Origin: Paenibacillus sp. 1781tsa1
GTDB taxonomy: Bacteria; Bacillota; Bacilli; Paenibacillales; Paenibacillaceae
Direction: 5' to 3'
NCBI RefSeq assembly: GCF_024159265.1
Contig: NZ_JAMYWY010000001.1
Coordinates: 6,448,001 to 6,512,000, forward strand
Length of the DNA stretch: 64,000 bases
Numbering within the stretch: the first letter of the stretch is position 1; each line of letters begins with the position of its first letter. Both the position numbers and the translations under genes were made by a program. The notes under the pieces are model-generated. The model searched no databases and was not told the origin of the DNA. It saw nothing but the letters and a program-made list of their open reading frames with translations. Positions 17,001 to 25,393 of the stretch are shown here, piece after piece.

Positions 17001-17470
17001 TGGTCAATGTATTGAGACAGATAAGCTTCATTGCTGCGTACCGCACCTGGATCAGCAAGACCTACATCCTGTCCATATACCACGTCTACATTTTGTTGTT
17101 GTCCTGTGAGCTTCACATCCCAGAACCAGACGCCTTGTGGTGTTGCCGTAAATACGACCTGATAGCCGATGCCCTGTTCACTACCTTCCGGCTGGACAGT
17201 GCCCTCCCAGATCAACTGGTTGCTGGACTGTGCTTTGCTTGTATTAACCTTGCTATTCGAACGTACACCGAGCAATGGGAACGAGCTGATGTTCTCTCCT
17301 TCGTGTACACGCAGGTACAGGTTGTTCAGAGATCCATCAATCTGGTTGCTGAGCAACTGGTTCAACATGGTTGTACCGGATGTCGCCTGGTATAGGTCGC
17401 CACTGTTCAAAAAAGTAAAGGATAACTCCCCGGCATTCAACAGGATCGGTTCATTAATCATCGTTGTCAT
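14078..17470 (-). CDS. GH94 phosphorylase, probably 1,2-beta-oligoglucan phosphorylase
   Basis: This is a 1130-residue cytosolic glycoside phosphorylase that cleaves a beta-glucoside with inorganic phosphate to give glucose 1-phosphate. Large N-terminal beta-sandwich domains (about 1-600) precede an (alpha/alpha)6 barrel with AAWGTRDVCQGPVEYFMATQ and DGDWDDTLQPAN (D777-N788), where the general-acid Asp is expected. It has no signal peptide. The length matches 1,2-beta-oligoglucan (sophoro-oligosaccharide) phosphorylases (about 1110 residues) much better than cellobiose phosphorylase (about 800) or cyclic glucan synthases (about 2800). An ATG at 17470 with AGGAG is chosen over an upstream GTG. 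It is preceded by an operator palindrome and lies downstream of a LacI gene. Confidence 0.85.
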   Translation of the reverse strand: MTTMINEPILLNAGELSFTFLNSGDLYQATSGTTMLNQLLSNQIDGSLNNLYLRVHEGENISSFPLLGVRSNSKVNTSKAQSSNQLIWEGTVQPEGSEQGIGYQVVFTATPQGVWFWDVKLTGQQQNVDVVYGQDVGLADPGAVRSNEAYLSQYIDHTVFEDEAKGYVVCSRQNQPQGGAFPYMQQGSLTKAIGYSTDGFQFFGLSYKETNQPESLNRPTLANETYQYEFAYTALQSELLNLNGEAQVVFYGLAKPNHAEGISALEFGDEVTAAWNEVQALTVENGDTLEQVKLSSFLGEPLVTLDLTQDEIHALFPDRHQEEHSGEELLSFFTGSYEHIVLKAKELLVERPHGHILMSGGNVQLGAQVITTTSYMYGIFNSQLVIGNTNFNKMISNARNALNVPKTAGQRIYVEMDGQYRLLTMPSLFEIGFNYARWIYKTESDTIIVTNYTGAHTTEVSMNVRSTSGTAYRYLVTNQITMNVNEYEYPLHMTQDGDTLTFKADPQAISAGTYPDLQYRMSVDGAAVNVGDETLLASGIRSGSASLVTLSLEATAEWTLKVQGVLEGQADGGAAAVSSLTFEEEVQAYREFFAGVMNGFRLSRGEGQSAEDLFKVNALAWWYTHNMLVHYSVPHGLEQYGGAAWGTRDVCQGPVEYFMATQKYEQVRDIIKMVYTHQYEDDGNWPQWFMFDKYFAIQQEESHGDIIVWPLKVLADYLTATRDYAILDEKVPYTVKHSFGFTEETATVLDHAKKEIEYIRSHFLHDTFLSSYGDGDWDDTLQPANAQLKQYMVSSWTVALTYQSVNVLSQALKFKDADFAKGLDVLAQGIREDFNRYMLGTDVIPGFVYMEEADQAKLMLHPTDTETGIQYRLLPMTRSMIGELLNAEQAESHYALIREQFLCPDGVRLMNRPAQYAGGVSTHFKRAEQASNFGREIGLQYVHAHIRYVEAMAKLGKTDQVWNGLAMINPVGIGEVVPNAEIRQANSYFSSSDGKFNTRYEAQEHFDQLRKGTVQVKGGWRIYSSGPGIYMNQLISNALGIRQEGGDLVIDPVLPAELNGMQFEFEYAGEPVTFIYHLNEGAVSRVAVNGKDIRTERTANRYRQGGVCISLDEFRQARSATERTIVDIYM

Positions 17471-17497
17471 AAGGTTCACTCCTAGAATTAGTATAAA

Positions 17498-17513
17498 ATC
17501 GAAACGTTTCGAT
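17498..17513. promoter_or_regulatory. LacI-type operator at the GH94 promoter
   Basis: This is a perfect 16-bp palindrome, ATCGAAACGTTTCGAT, ending 28 bp before the GH94 ATG. The core GAAACGTTTC recurs at 18758 and 18934. Confidence 0.85.
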
Positions 17514-17632
17514 AAATCTGAAAAAGAATAGGGGCCTCTTCAAACCGGCCTTTTACAGCCCGTCCGGACGATAACCCCATCATTGAACTTTCACTTCAGC
17601 ATGCTGGCATTTCCTTGGTTGTCAGACTCGGC

Positions 17633-18622
17633 CTAAACGGAACGTACAGAGCTGCGCTCGATCAGATTAATCGTTAACGTATATGAAGGGTCAACCGCTT
17701 CGCCATTGAGCATCTGGAATAACAGATGGCCGGCGAGCGACCCGGCTTCATGCTTCGGCTGGCGTATCGTTGTCAGCGGTGGACGAACATATTCCGACAA
17801 CTGAATATCATCAAAACCGATTACGGAAATGTCATTCGGCACCGATATACCTCGCTCTTCCAATGCTTTCAGGCCGCCAATGGCCATCTCATCGTTACCG
17901 TAAAATACCGCTGAGGGAAGATCACCCTGCATCATCATCATTTTGGTAGCACTGTATCCACCCTCACGCACAAAGTTGCCGTTCAGACGCCATTTGGACT
18001 TTTCTTCAAGTCCCGCTTCCCGCATCGCTCGCAGATACCCTTGGTAACGGAGCGCGTTGTCATACGAGTTGGATGGGCCACTAATATAAGCAATCTTCTG
18101 ATGTCCAGCCTGGATCAGATGGTGCGTAGCAAGATAACCGCCTTGCTCTCCATCCACCAGCACGTTGACCAAATGGTCACTCGACAGTTGACGATCCATC
18201 ACAATGATCGGAAAGCGCTGTCCGGCAGATTCCACCAGAATATCATCATGGATGTTATGCGCCAGGATGATGGCTCCGTCTACTCTTTTTTCACGCAAAA
18301 ATCTCACTGCCGTTGAATCCCGTCCACCCATGGAGCTGCACGCAATCAGGTCGTACCCGTTCGCGAGGGCCACATCCTGTACACTACGGATCAACTCCGA
18401 GTAATACGGGCCCGACAGATCGGTCAGAATCAAAGCGATCGTGTTCGTCCGGCTCCGCTTCAGGTCCATGGCAAAGCCGTTCTTGCGGTAATTCAGTTCT
18501 CGTGCTGCCTCAAGCACTTTAGCCTTGGTCTTGGCACTAACCTTGCTATCCCCGCTCAGCGCATAGGAAGCAGTCGAGAGTGCTACACCTGCCAGCTTTG
18601 CCACATCCTTAATCGTTGCCAT
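17633..18622 (-). CDS. LacI-family transcriptional regulator
   Basis: This 329-residue repressor has an N-terminal HTH (MATIKDVAKLAGVALSTASYALSG in two parts, residues 1-24) and hinge helix (VLEAARELNYRKNG), followed by a periplasmic-binding-protein-like effector domain (TNTIALILTDLSGPYYSELI, VNVLVDGEQGGYLATHHLI, DDIQLSEYVRPPLTTIRQP). Two GAAACGTTTC palindromes lie in its upstream region and one in front of GH94, so it most likely represses both and is induced by an oligoglucan or its phosphorolysis product. AAGGAGC precedes the ATG. Confidence 0.93.
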   Translation of the reverse strand: MATIKDVAKLAGVALSTASYALSGDSKVSAKTKAKVLEAARELNYRKNGFAMDLKRSRTNTIALILTDLSGPYYSELIRSVQDVALANGYDLIACSSMGGRDSTAVRFLREKRVDGAIILAHNIHDDILVESAGQRFPIIVMDRQLSSDHLVNVLVDGEQGGYLATHHLIQAGHQKIAYISGPSNSYDNALRYQGYLRAMREAGLEEKSKWRLNGNFVREGGYSATKMMMMQGDLPSAVFYGNDEMAIGGLKALEERGISVPNDISVIGFDDIQLSEYVRPPLTTIRQPKHEAGSLAGHLLFQMLNGEAVDPSYTLTINLIERSSVRSV

Positions 18623-18757
18623 TCCACGTTCGCTCCTTCTAAACTAGAACAAATTCTAAGGTTATCTACATTTTATACGATACATGGTCAGAACAACCAC
18701 TTAATCCTATATTATCGTGTTATTAATCTTTGTACATATCATAGCTATGGATGTCAA

Positions 18758-18771
18758 TCGAAACGTTTCGA
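18758..18771. promoter_or_regulatory. LacI-type operator upstream of the LacI gene
   Basis: TCGAAACGTTTCGA is a perfect 14-bp palindrome 136 bp upstream of the lacI-type ATG. It is identical in its core to the GH94 operator. Confidence 0.75.
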
Positions 18772-18933
18772 GGTGTTCTCAAAAAAAATCCTTGTCTCCA
18801 TCCTTACGGCACCATGGTTGAATGTGCCCCGTTCCAGTCCGTACCATTCGTGATGGTCTTAACACGTCTTTCAATCTGACGCCCTCTGACCAGTTTGTGC
18901 CTAACGCAATGAAACTGGCAGTAAACGCCAGAT

Positions 18934-18946
18934 TGAAACGTTTCGA
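18934..18946. promoter_or_regulatory. Third GAAACGTTTC palindrome
   Basis: TGAAACGTTTCGA lies 163 bp from the second copy and 208 bp before the divergent Btr-like gene. It could permit looping by the LacI-type repressor. Confidence 0.6.
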
Positions 18947-19153
18947 CATTTTCATTATAGTCGGTGTTGATAGCGATTTCAACCACTTTATCCATTTTTC
19001 ACAGAAAAATATGAATTGTCCAATCTGTCCATCCACGTCACTTCATTATAGTATATACTGCATAATAGTCGAGATCCGAGAATTACGCCAGTATACAAAG
19101 GGCATGAGACGAATTATGCCCCTGCTGACTTTATGTAAGGAGACAGTTATCTA

Positions 19154-20791
19154 ATGAATATTTTCAAGCCCACGTATCATCAAAAATCGCTGTCCCGCCC
19201 CATTTCCTTGCAGAAGATTCAGTCTGTACCCGTTGCCCTGTTCAAGCTGTGCCATCTGGTGCAGCTTCACGACCGCGAAGTATTCTCTCGCATAGATGAA
19301 ATGTGGAACACACTTCATGTACTATACATCGTTACTGCTGGACAGGCCAGGATAATTAGTGCAGAGGGAAAACTCACATTAAATGCAGGCTCCGCAGTCG
19401 TTCGGCAAGCCGGAAACCTGCTTCAGCACGAGAACAAGCGCGGCTCTCTGTCGCCAATACAGGGCATTGCGATTGCTTTTGATTCCACTGAAAATGAACA
19501 GCTATCCTGGCCTTTCGGGTTACCAGCCCCCATTGTGAGCCGCAATCTCACTGACAAGGCAGTGGAGCTGGTTCAAGCCTGTTCGAAAGGCCATGATTCC
19601 AGCCCTTTCAGGCCACATATGCTGTTCTATGAGTTACTGGACATCTTGCAAGATCATGTAGCCTATTCTGCTCATGAAGATCATTCCTGGCTCGATAACG
19701 TACTCAGACATATCCATCAGATGTATACACATCCGCTGACCCGCGAACAATTGGCACGAGATGCCAATGTGAGTCCCGAGCATTTCTCACGGGAGTTCAA
19801 GAAACATACTGGTCTTACTTTTGTTGAATATGTGACTCGTCTCAGAATCAGGATGGCCCAAGAGCATCTGTTGATCGCGAATCCTACGCTACAGGAAATT
19901 GCACAATTGACAGGCTACAGGGACACTTTCTATCTGAGCCGCAAATTCAAACAGATGGTTGGCTCTGCACCAACTCACTACCGGAAAATGCCCAAGAAGG
20001 TTGTATCCTTGACTTACAACTATACGGCTTCACTTCTGGCACTGGGCCACATCCCCCACATGGGCGCCGTAGCAAGCTGGATGGAAGATACACGGGGAGA
20101 ACATAAGCGTGATCACTTTGAACAGCATTCCGAGTATGAGCTGGTTAAACATCCAGAGCTGATTGAAAATGCTCATCCTGATGTCATTATCGGGTATGCA
20201 CCACATCCCGGTTCTGATGAACTACGTGTGATTGCCCCAACCATTCTGATGCCCTTTGAAGAACTCGATTGGCAGGAGCAACTTCTTCATCTGGGCCGAA
20301 TTACCGGGCTTGAGTCCAATGCACGGGCGTTATTGAATCGATATCATCAACTTGAACAAGAGGCCAATCATGTGTTGGATCAATGGATGGAAGGAACACG
20401 CGGGTCCGCCGTTTGCATGTTTATGATCGGAGAGGACGGCGCTTATATCTATGGTCATGGCTGGGGCAGAGCTTCCCATGTGCTGTATCAATCCCTTGGT
20501 TTCACCCCACCCTCACAGATGGTGCAGGATGGGCAGTTACTAACAGGGTACGTTCATGTTCCGTTGTCCGAGATTCACTTGTATGCAGCAGATCACATGT
20601 TTGTTGCCTACCCTGAGGAACCCTCCGAGCGAGAAAGGCTGGATAACCTGCTCAATCAGGAATCCTGGAGTACCCTCCCCGCCGTTCGTGAAGGACGGGT
20701 ATACGAGATCGATGCCGACACGTTTTACGGATTTGATCCCTTGTCCGTTATGGAGCAATTGCAGCGTATAATGCATCACCTGACATCATAA
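19154..20791 (+). CDS. AraC-type regulator fused to a siderophore-binding domain (Btr-like)
   Basis: This is a 545-residue cytosolic regulator built like B. subtilis Btr. It has an N-terminal AraC sensor part (about 20-170), a double HTH (LTREQLARDANVSPEHFSRE, LQEIAQLTGYRDTFYLSRKF; about 195-285) and a C-terminal Fe3+-siderophore binding domain of the FhuD/PBP2 type (KVVSLTYNYTASLLALGHIP to the end). Such proteins bind the iron-loaded siderophore directly and activate uptake genes. AAGGAGA precedes the ATG. The next two genes are a siderophore-binding lipoprotein and an ABC protein. The direct repeats at 20792-20825 are a plausible target. Confidence 0.9.
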   Translation: MNIFKPTYHQKSLSRPISLQKIQSVPVALFKLCHLVQLHDREVFSRIDEMWNTLHVLYIVTAGQARIISAEGKLTLNAGSAVVRQAGNLLQHENKRGSLSPIQGIAIAFDSTENEQLSWPFGLPAPIVSRNLTDKAVELVQACSKGHDSSPFRPHMLFYELLDILQDHVAYSAHEDHSWLDNVLRHIHQMYTHPLTREQLARDANVSPEHFSREFKKHTGLTFVEYVTRLRIRMAQEHLLIANPTLQEIAQLTGYRDTFYLSRKFKQMVGSAPTHYRKMPKKVVSLTYNYTASLLALGHIPHMGAVASWMEDTRGEHKRDHFEQHSEYELVKHPELIENAHPDVIIGYAPHPGSDELRVIAPTILMPFEELDWQEQLLHLGRITGLESNARALLNRYHQLEQEANHVLDQWMEGTRGSAVCMFMIGEDGAYIYGHGWGRASHVLYQSLGFTPPSQMVQDGQLLTGYVHVPLSEIHLYAADHMFVAYPEEPSERERLDNLLNQESWSTLPAVREGRVYEIDADTFYGFDPLSVMEQLQRIMHHLTS

Positions 20792-20825
20792 TTGTCCATG
20801 TGATAGTGATCATAGTTGTCCATGT
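20792..20825 (+). promoter_or_regulatory. Direct repeats, candidate Btr-like activator site
   Basis: TTGTCCATGT occurs exactly at 20792 and 20816 (24-bp offset), directly after the regulator's stop codon and 32 bp before the Fur box. AraC-family proteins typically bind such tandem sites. Confidence 0.55.
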
Positions 20826-20856
20826 ACAAAACTCACGTCTTCCTCTATGTTATTAA

Positions 20857-20878
20857 TGAGAATAATAATCATTATTGA
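20857..20878. promoter_or_regulatory. Fur box
   Basis: TGAGAATAATAATCATTATT fits the 7-1-7 Fur pattern with its AATAAT/ATTATT arms. It lies 24 bp upstream of the binding-lipoprotein start, so iron repression is expected. Confidence 0.75.
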
Positions 20879-20901
20879 TTATACATAGGGGGAACAAGGA
20901 T

Positions 20902-21930
20902 ATGTTTGCTGCAAAAAAACGCTTTTCCGGCTTGCTGCTTATGCTCGCCATCATTATGATTCTGGCTGCTTGTAGCAGCGGAACAGGCTCCACTGCCACC
21001 GAACAGACATCGGCAGCGGGAACCGAAACAACAACAGCCTCTTCCGAGACGAACACAGACACGTCGTCCGGTTCGGACAATTCGAATGCTACGCGAATCT
21101 ACAAGTCATTAAGCGGGGATGTTGAAATTCCGGCTGAACCGAAACGGATCGTGACGGATATGTACGTAAGTGATCTGCTTGCACTGGGTGTGAAACCTGT
21201 TGGTGCTGTTCAATATTATTTGGAAAACCCGTTCTATGCAGAACAGGTGGAGGGCATTGAAAGTATCGGTGATCGGGCAGCGGTATCGATGGAGAAGGTC
21301 ATTGCCATGAACCCGGATCTGATCATTACCTACTCCGACCAAGCCAGTGAAATTGAGAGTTATCAAAAGATCGCACCTACCGTAGTGATTCCTTATGGTA
21401 CATTCACCAATGTACATGACGAAATTCGGGGATTCGGACAGCTGATGAACAAATCCGAAGCAGCCGAAGCTTGGCTGAAAACGTACGACGAACGGATTGA
21501 AGCCGCTCGTGCTAAGGTGAAAACCGTCATCAAACCGGAGGAAACCTTCTCCATCCTTGAAGTATCCGACAAGAGTTATTATGGATATGGAGACAATTTT
21601 GGTCGAGGAGGACAAGCGGTCTACAGTGCTCTGCAACTTGCCCCACTCGAGATCACCAAAAAAGAACTGATGGGTGATACCCAGTGGAAAGAGATTTCGC
21701 GTGAAGTTGTTGGTGATTATGCAGGGGATCATATCTTCTTGACCGTTGGGGAGAACAATAAAAATTACCAAGGTGACTCCATCTGGCAATCCCTGCCGGC
21801 AGTGAAAAACAATCAGGTGTACGAATTACTGGAAGACCGTTACTGGTACTTCGACCCGATTGCGATTCAAGGTCAGGCTGAAGAATTCGCCGATATGATC
21901 GTAGAACGTGCCGAGCAAAATCGTAAATAA
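20902..21930 (+). CDS. Fe3+-siderophore-binding lipoprotein
   Basis: This is a 342-residue extracytoplasmic binding protein of the FecB/FhuD class. The ATG at 20902 follows AGGGGG and begins MFAAKKRFSG; the lipobox is ILAAC with C24 lipidated. A Thr/Ser-rich tether (about 25-65) leads to the PBP2 domain (KRIVTDMYVSDLLALGVKPVG, MEKVIAMNPDLIITYSDQ, WYFDPIAIQGQAEEFADMI). It would deliver the ferric siderophore to a permease. No FecCD-type permease is encoded here; the next gene is an exporter-type ABC protein. It lies behind a Fur box and candidate Btr sites. Confidence 0.92.
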   Translation: MFAAKKRFSGLLLMLAIIMILAACSSGTGSTATEQTSAAGTETTTASSETNTDTSSGSDNSNATRIYKSLSGDVEIPAEPKRIVTDMYVSDLLALGVKPVGAVQYYLENPFYAEQVEGIESIGDRAAVSMEKVIAMNPDLIITYSDQASEIESYQKIAPTVVIPYGTFTNVHDEIRGFGQLMNKSEAAEAWLKTYDERIEAARAKVKTVIKPEETFSILEVSDKSYYGYGDNFGRGGQAVYSALQLAPLEITKKELMGDTQWKEISREVVGDYAGDHIFLTVGENNKNYQGDSIWQSLPAVKNNQVYELLEDRYWYFDPIAIQGQAEEFADMIVERAEQNRK

Positions 21931-22008
21931 CATAAGCATGAATACAGGTGTCCGGATAGGCTGATCAGCCTGCTCGGGCATTTGTGTCATATCAAGGAGG
22001 ACTTACAT

Positions 22009-23721
22009 ATGCTTCGCCGTTTTATGTCTTATTATCGTCCTTATAAAAGGCTCTTTATATTGGATTTCTCCTGTGCCATCGCCGTCGCGCTGCTGGAGCT
22101 GGCCTTTCCACTCGCTGTGAACCGAGTGGTGGATCAACTGCTTCCGGCCGGCAACTGGTCCATGATCTTGGCGGCATGTGTGGGATTGCTCGGCATCTAC
22201 CTGCTCAGTTCCTTTTTCCATTATGCAGTCACCTATTGGGGCCACAAGCTCGGTATTAACATCGAATCCGATATGCGGCGTGAACTGTTCCAGCGTGTAC
22301 AGAAGCAGTCCTTCCGTTTCTTCGATAACAATAAGACCGGGCACCTGGTCTCCCGTATGACCAACGATCTGATGGATATTGGTGAGATCGCGCATCACGG
22401 ACCCGAGGACTTATTCATTGCCTTCATGACACTCGCCGGAGCTTTCGGCATTATGCTGGGAATCAACTGGCAGCTCGCTGTGATGACGTTTATCATTGTG
22501 CCGCTGATGATCTACCTGTCGCTGTACTTCAGTCGCAAAATGTCCAAGGCGTTCAAGCGCATGTTTGCAGATATCGCCGATTATAATGCACGGGTAGAGA
22601 ACAATGTGAGCGGCATCCGTGTGGTACAGGCTTTTGCCAATGAAAAGCATGAAGTAGGCCGTTTCGTTGAGAACAACGAACGTTTCCGACTCACCAAACT
22701 AATCACCTACCGCATTATGGCCTGGAACTCTTCACTCAGTTTTATTCTGATGAAATTTGTATCGCTGTTTGTACTGGTATGTGGAACCTGGTTTGTCATT
22801 CAAGGAAGTATGACTTACGGGGAGTTCATCGCTTTTGTAATGCTATCCAATGTATTCCTCGGGCCAATCGAGAAGATTAACTCCGTCATTGAGACGTATC
22901 CCAAAGGCATCGCCGGTTTCAGACGTTATCTGGAGCTGCTTGAGGCCGTACCGGATGTAGAAGACACACCACAGGCAGAACCAATTCCGGATGTGAAAGG
23001 CGATATTGCCTTCCATAACGTTACCTTTTCTTATGGTGAACATAAACCCACACTGTCTGAGGTCAACCTTAATGTTCAGGCAGGCCAGACAGTCGCTCTG
23101 GTTGGACCTTCAGGAGGGGGCAAAACGACGCTATGCAGTCTAATCCCACGTTTCTACGATGTGGATGCGGGACATATCTCCATTGATGGCATTCCAGTGA
23201 AGGACATGACGCTGGAATCACTGCGCTCCCATATCGGGATTGTGCAGCAGGATATTTTCCTGTTTGACGGAACGATTCGTGAAAATATTGCATACGGCAA
23301 GCTATTTGCTTCCGATGAAGAAATCTGGCAAGCCATTCGCCGAGCACAACTGGAAGAACTGGTACAATCCCAGCCAGATGGACTGGACACCATGATTGGT
23401 GAACGTGGCGTAAAACTCTCCGGCGGACAGAAGCAACGTCTATCCATCGCAAGAATGATCCTGAAGAACCCGCCTATTCTCATTTTGGATGAAGCCACTT
23501 CCGCACTTGATACCGAGACGGAAGCAGCCATTCAACTGGCCTTGTCCGAGCTGGCTCAGGGACGTACGACATTGGTGATTGCCCATCGACTGGCGACGAT
23601 CAGACACGCCGATCGAATCGTGGTGGTGGAGAACGGTAGCGTCGCTGAACAAGGAAGCCATGAAGAACTGCTCGCGCGTAAAGGCTCGTATAGCCGACTG
23701 CATCAAGCCCAGTTTGGTTAA
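22009..23721 (+). CDS. ABC transporter, fused permease-ATPase (type I exporter fold)
   Basis: The 570-residue half-transporter has six N-terminal membrane segments (ABC_membrane, about 15-305). It then has a nucleotide-binding domain with Walker A GPSGGGKTT (about 366-374), signature LSGGQKQRLSIAR and Walker B ILILDEATSALD. AAGGAGG lies 8 bases before the ATG. It probably works as a homodimer. It sits 78 bp after the siderophore-binding lipoprotein and ends at a terminator, so the two likely form one iron-controlled operon. It could export a siderophore or precursor, or take part in uptake as exporter-fold importers of the IrtAB kind do; the sequence does not decide this. Confidence 0.88.
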   Translation: MLRRFMSYYRPYKRLFILDFSCAIAVALLELAFPLAVNRVVDQLLPAGNWSMILAACVGLLGIYLLSSFFHYAVTYWGHKLGINIESDMRRELFQRVQKQSFRFFDNNKTGHLVSRMTNDLMDIGEIAHHGPEDLFIAFMTLAGAFGIMLGINWQLAVMTFIIVPLMIYLSLYFSRKMSKAFKRMFADIADYNARVENNVSGIRVVQAFANEKHEVGRFVENNERFRLTKLITYRIMAWNSSLSFILMKFVSLFVLVCGTWFVIQGSMTYGEFIAFVMLSNVFLGPIEKINSVIETYPKGIAGFRRYLELLEAVPDVEDTPQAEPIPDVKGDIAFHNVTFSYGEHKPTLSEVNLNVQAGQTVALVGPSGGGKTTLCSLIPRFYDVDAGHISIDGIPVKDMTLESLRSHIGIVQQDIFLFDGTIRENIAYGKLFASDEEIWQAIRRAQLEELVQSQPDGLDTMIGERGVKLSGGQKQRLSIARMILKNPPILILDEATSALDTETEAAIQLALSELAQGRTTLVIAHRLATIRHADRIVVVENGSVAEQGSHEELLARKGSYSRLHQAQFG

Positions 23722-23773
23722 GTAGCATGCCCTAACAATAGCAACCATCGAAAAAACCAAATACGGAATGAAA

Positions 23774-23812
23774 ACAACCTTCCCTCTGCAAACGAGGTGA
23801 AGGTTGTTTTAT
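23774..23812. terminator. Bidirectional terminator between ABC and solenoid genes
   Basis: ACAACCTTCCCTC pairs with GAGGTGAAGGTTGT. It is followed by TTTTATT on the plus strand and by GTTTTC on the minus strand. Confidence 0.85.
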
Positions 23813-25393
23813 TCATTTCAGATATCCTTTGGATTTCCAGAACCGCTTCGCAAATGATTCAGCAGCGTACGGTGGCTCTCCATTCAGTAGATCTTCATTC
23901 GCTTGAATGAGCACTTGGCGTCCACGTTCCAGCAATTGAACGGCATGCAGTAACTGAGAGCCGCCAATATAATGAATTTCAAGCAACAACGGTTCTTCTT
24001 CCTCATCCTCGTTATTCTGAGCCGAGTATTCGATCAACACACTTTCCGAGCCGTCCGCATGTTGGTGCAGGGTATAATAGTATTTCTCCACCTGGGTCTC
24101 CCCTTGAGCATCCACATACTCTCTTCCAATACGTAGCATGGCTGGCTGGGGAACACCATTAAACATCTGACCTGCTTGTCGAAATGCAAAATATAACTCT
24201 CCAATCCACAGTCCGTGCCGATCATCATCATAATAATCGTCATATGGCTCCACGACAGGCAGTGCTAATAAATCATGGATCAGTTGGTGCGAAATTAAGG
24301 AACGGGCATACTGATAATTCGATACAGACTGCAACAAGTTGCTCCATCCTTGCTCGCTTAACTGCTGAATATCAGCAGGTGAGTTCTCCGAGAATACGTT
24401 CCATTCCGAATTCTCATTGTGCAGATAACGATATGATCCTGAGATCATCCAGACAGGTTTACCCGGTTGTACGATATGTTTATCAGGAGAGTTGGAACCT
24501 TGATCTGTTGGCTCCATCTTAAGCAACAATGCACAATTGTGGTCATTCTGAAAATACAGACTGCGAAAATACCCCTCCGTATGCTCATCTCCATAGACCG
24601 ATACTCGGCAAAATTGCTTATCCAACCAAAATTCATAGCTGTTCAATAACTCATCCTCCTCTCTTACAGGCAACAAAGATGGATGAGTAAGACGCTCTAT
24701 GTTCTCAGCGGTAATCCGATGATCTTCGAACCAATCCGGCACATCTGGCTCTGATTGTTCAGCATGAATGTACTTTCGATTGATTACAGGTTGTCCCTGC
24801 TGCAGCCTCCTTAACATTTCTTCTCGCCAAGGAAACGGCTCTGTATCTTCATCAATCACACATTCAGGAACCAATAACGTCAACATGTCAGAGCCCCGCC
24901 ATGGTCCGAGATCCTCCCATTCTTCAAGCTGACGCTTCACATTACGCTGTCCTTGAACCTGAATCTTATATTGCTCGGTACTTACCAGCAATCCACCTTC
25001 TACATTCCCTCTCACTGTCAATTCTCCATGGTTATAATCCCCCCAGAACATATCCTCCACATAGAGATTACCTGTAATATATATTTCCTGCCCACCCACG
25101 ATCATATAGGGCGTTATGAGATTCCCAAGTACAACCAGATTTGAACTGGCCGCGTCGGAACTTGTATTGCCAATATAACGATCCACTGTCAGATTTCCGT
25201 CAACTAAGATCAAAAAAGGTCCTTCATCCAACAACAGTTCACTGATATGAAGGTCGCCAGAATGTAACCATACTTCCTCGGTTTCAAATTCTCCGTTGTG
25301 CGCTTCATTCTGAGTGTACATCCAACTTTCCTGAGGCAACTTCGTTTGTATATCTGCAAAAGACACCTTGTGACCTATCTGATGTATGGACAT
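23813..25393 (-). CDS. Unrecognised protein with N-terminal beta-solenoid-like domain
   Basis: This is a 526-residue, acidic, apparently cytosolic protein. The ATG at 25393 has GAGGAG upstream; a TTG seven codons earlier is less likely. Residues about 50-155 show short repeating beta turns (LILVDGNLTVDRYIG, LVVLGNLITPYMIVGG, IYITGNLYVEDMFWG, LTVRGNVEGGLLVST). These resemble the repeats of polymer-forming, bactofilin-like or other right-handed beta-solenoid proteins. The remainder (about 160-526) has no motif that I recognise; an acidic stretch NNEDEEEEPLLLE is near the end. It is a single gene with its own terminator. The role is unknown. Confidence 0.75.
   Translation of the reverse strand: MSIHQIGHKVSFADIQTKLPQESWMYTQNEAHNGEFETEEVWLHSGDLHISELLLDEGPFLILVDGNLTVDRYIGNTSSDAASSNLVVLGNLITPYMIVGGQEIYITGNLYVEDMFWGDYNHGELTVRGNVEGGLLVSTEQYKIQVQGQRNVKRQLEEWEDLGPWRGSDMLTLLVPECVIDEDTEPFPWREEMLRRLQQGQPVINRKYIHAEQSEPDVPDWFEDHRITAENIERLTHPSLLPVREEDELLNSYEFWLDKQFCRVSVYGDEHTEGYFRSLYFQNDHNCALLLKMEPTDQGSNSPDKHIVQPGKPVWMISGSYRYLHNENSEWNVFSENSPADIQQLSEQGWSNLLQSVSNYQYARSLISHQLIHDLLALPVVEPYDDYYDDDRHGLWIGELYFAFRQAGQMFNGVPQPAMLRIGREYVDAQGETQVEKYYYTLHQHADGSESVLIEYSAQNNEDEEEEPLLLEIHYIGGSQLLHAVQLLERGRQVLIQANEDLLNGEPPYAAESFAKRFWKSKGYLK

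Larger units (their letters stand above)
18623..19153. other. 531-bp intergenic region with two operators, no gene
   Basis: This divergent region between the LacI gene and the Btr-like gene holds the palindromes at 18758 and 18934 and a weak match to the family-1 repeat near 18684 (GGTCAGAACAACC). The 110-codon plus frame at 18822-19154 shows no start signal and no recognisable domain, and I do not call it a gene. Confidence 0.6.

Noticed and set aside
14804..17395. Long plus-strand frames of 311 and 329 codons opposite the GH94 gene
   Set aside because: They mirror the codon structure of the GH94 gene, have no ribosome sites and encode no recognisable domain.
18680..18725. Possible fifth copy of the family-1 palindrome (GGTCAGAACAACC)
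   Set aside because: Only a 13-base match; the ends and hairpins are missing.
18822..19154. 110-codon plus frame between LacI and Btr-like genes
   Set aside because: Contains the operator palindrome, has no ribosome site and matches no family known to me.
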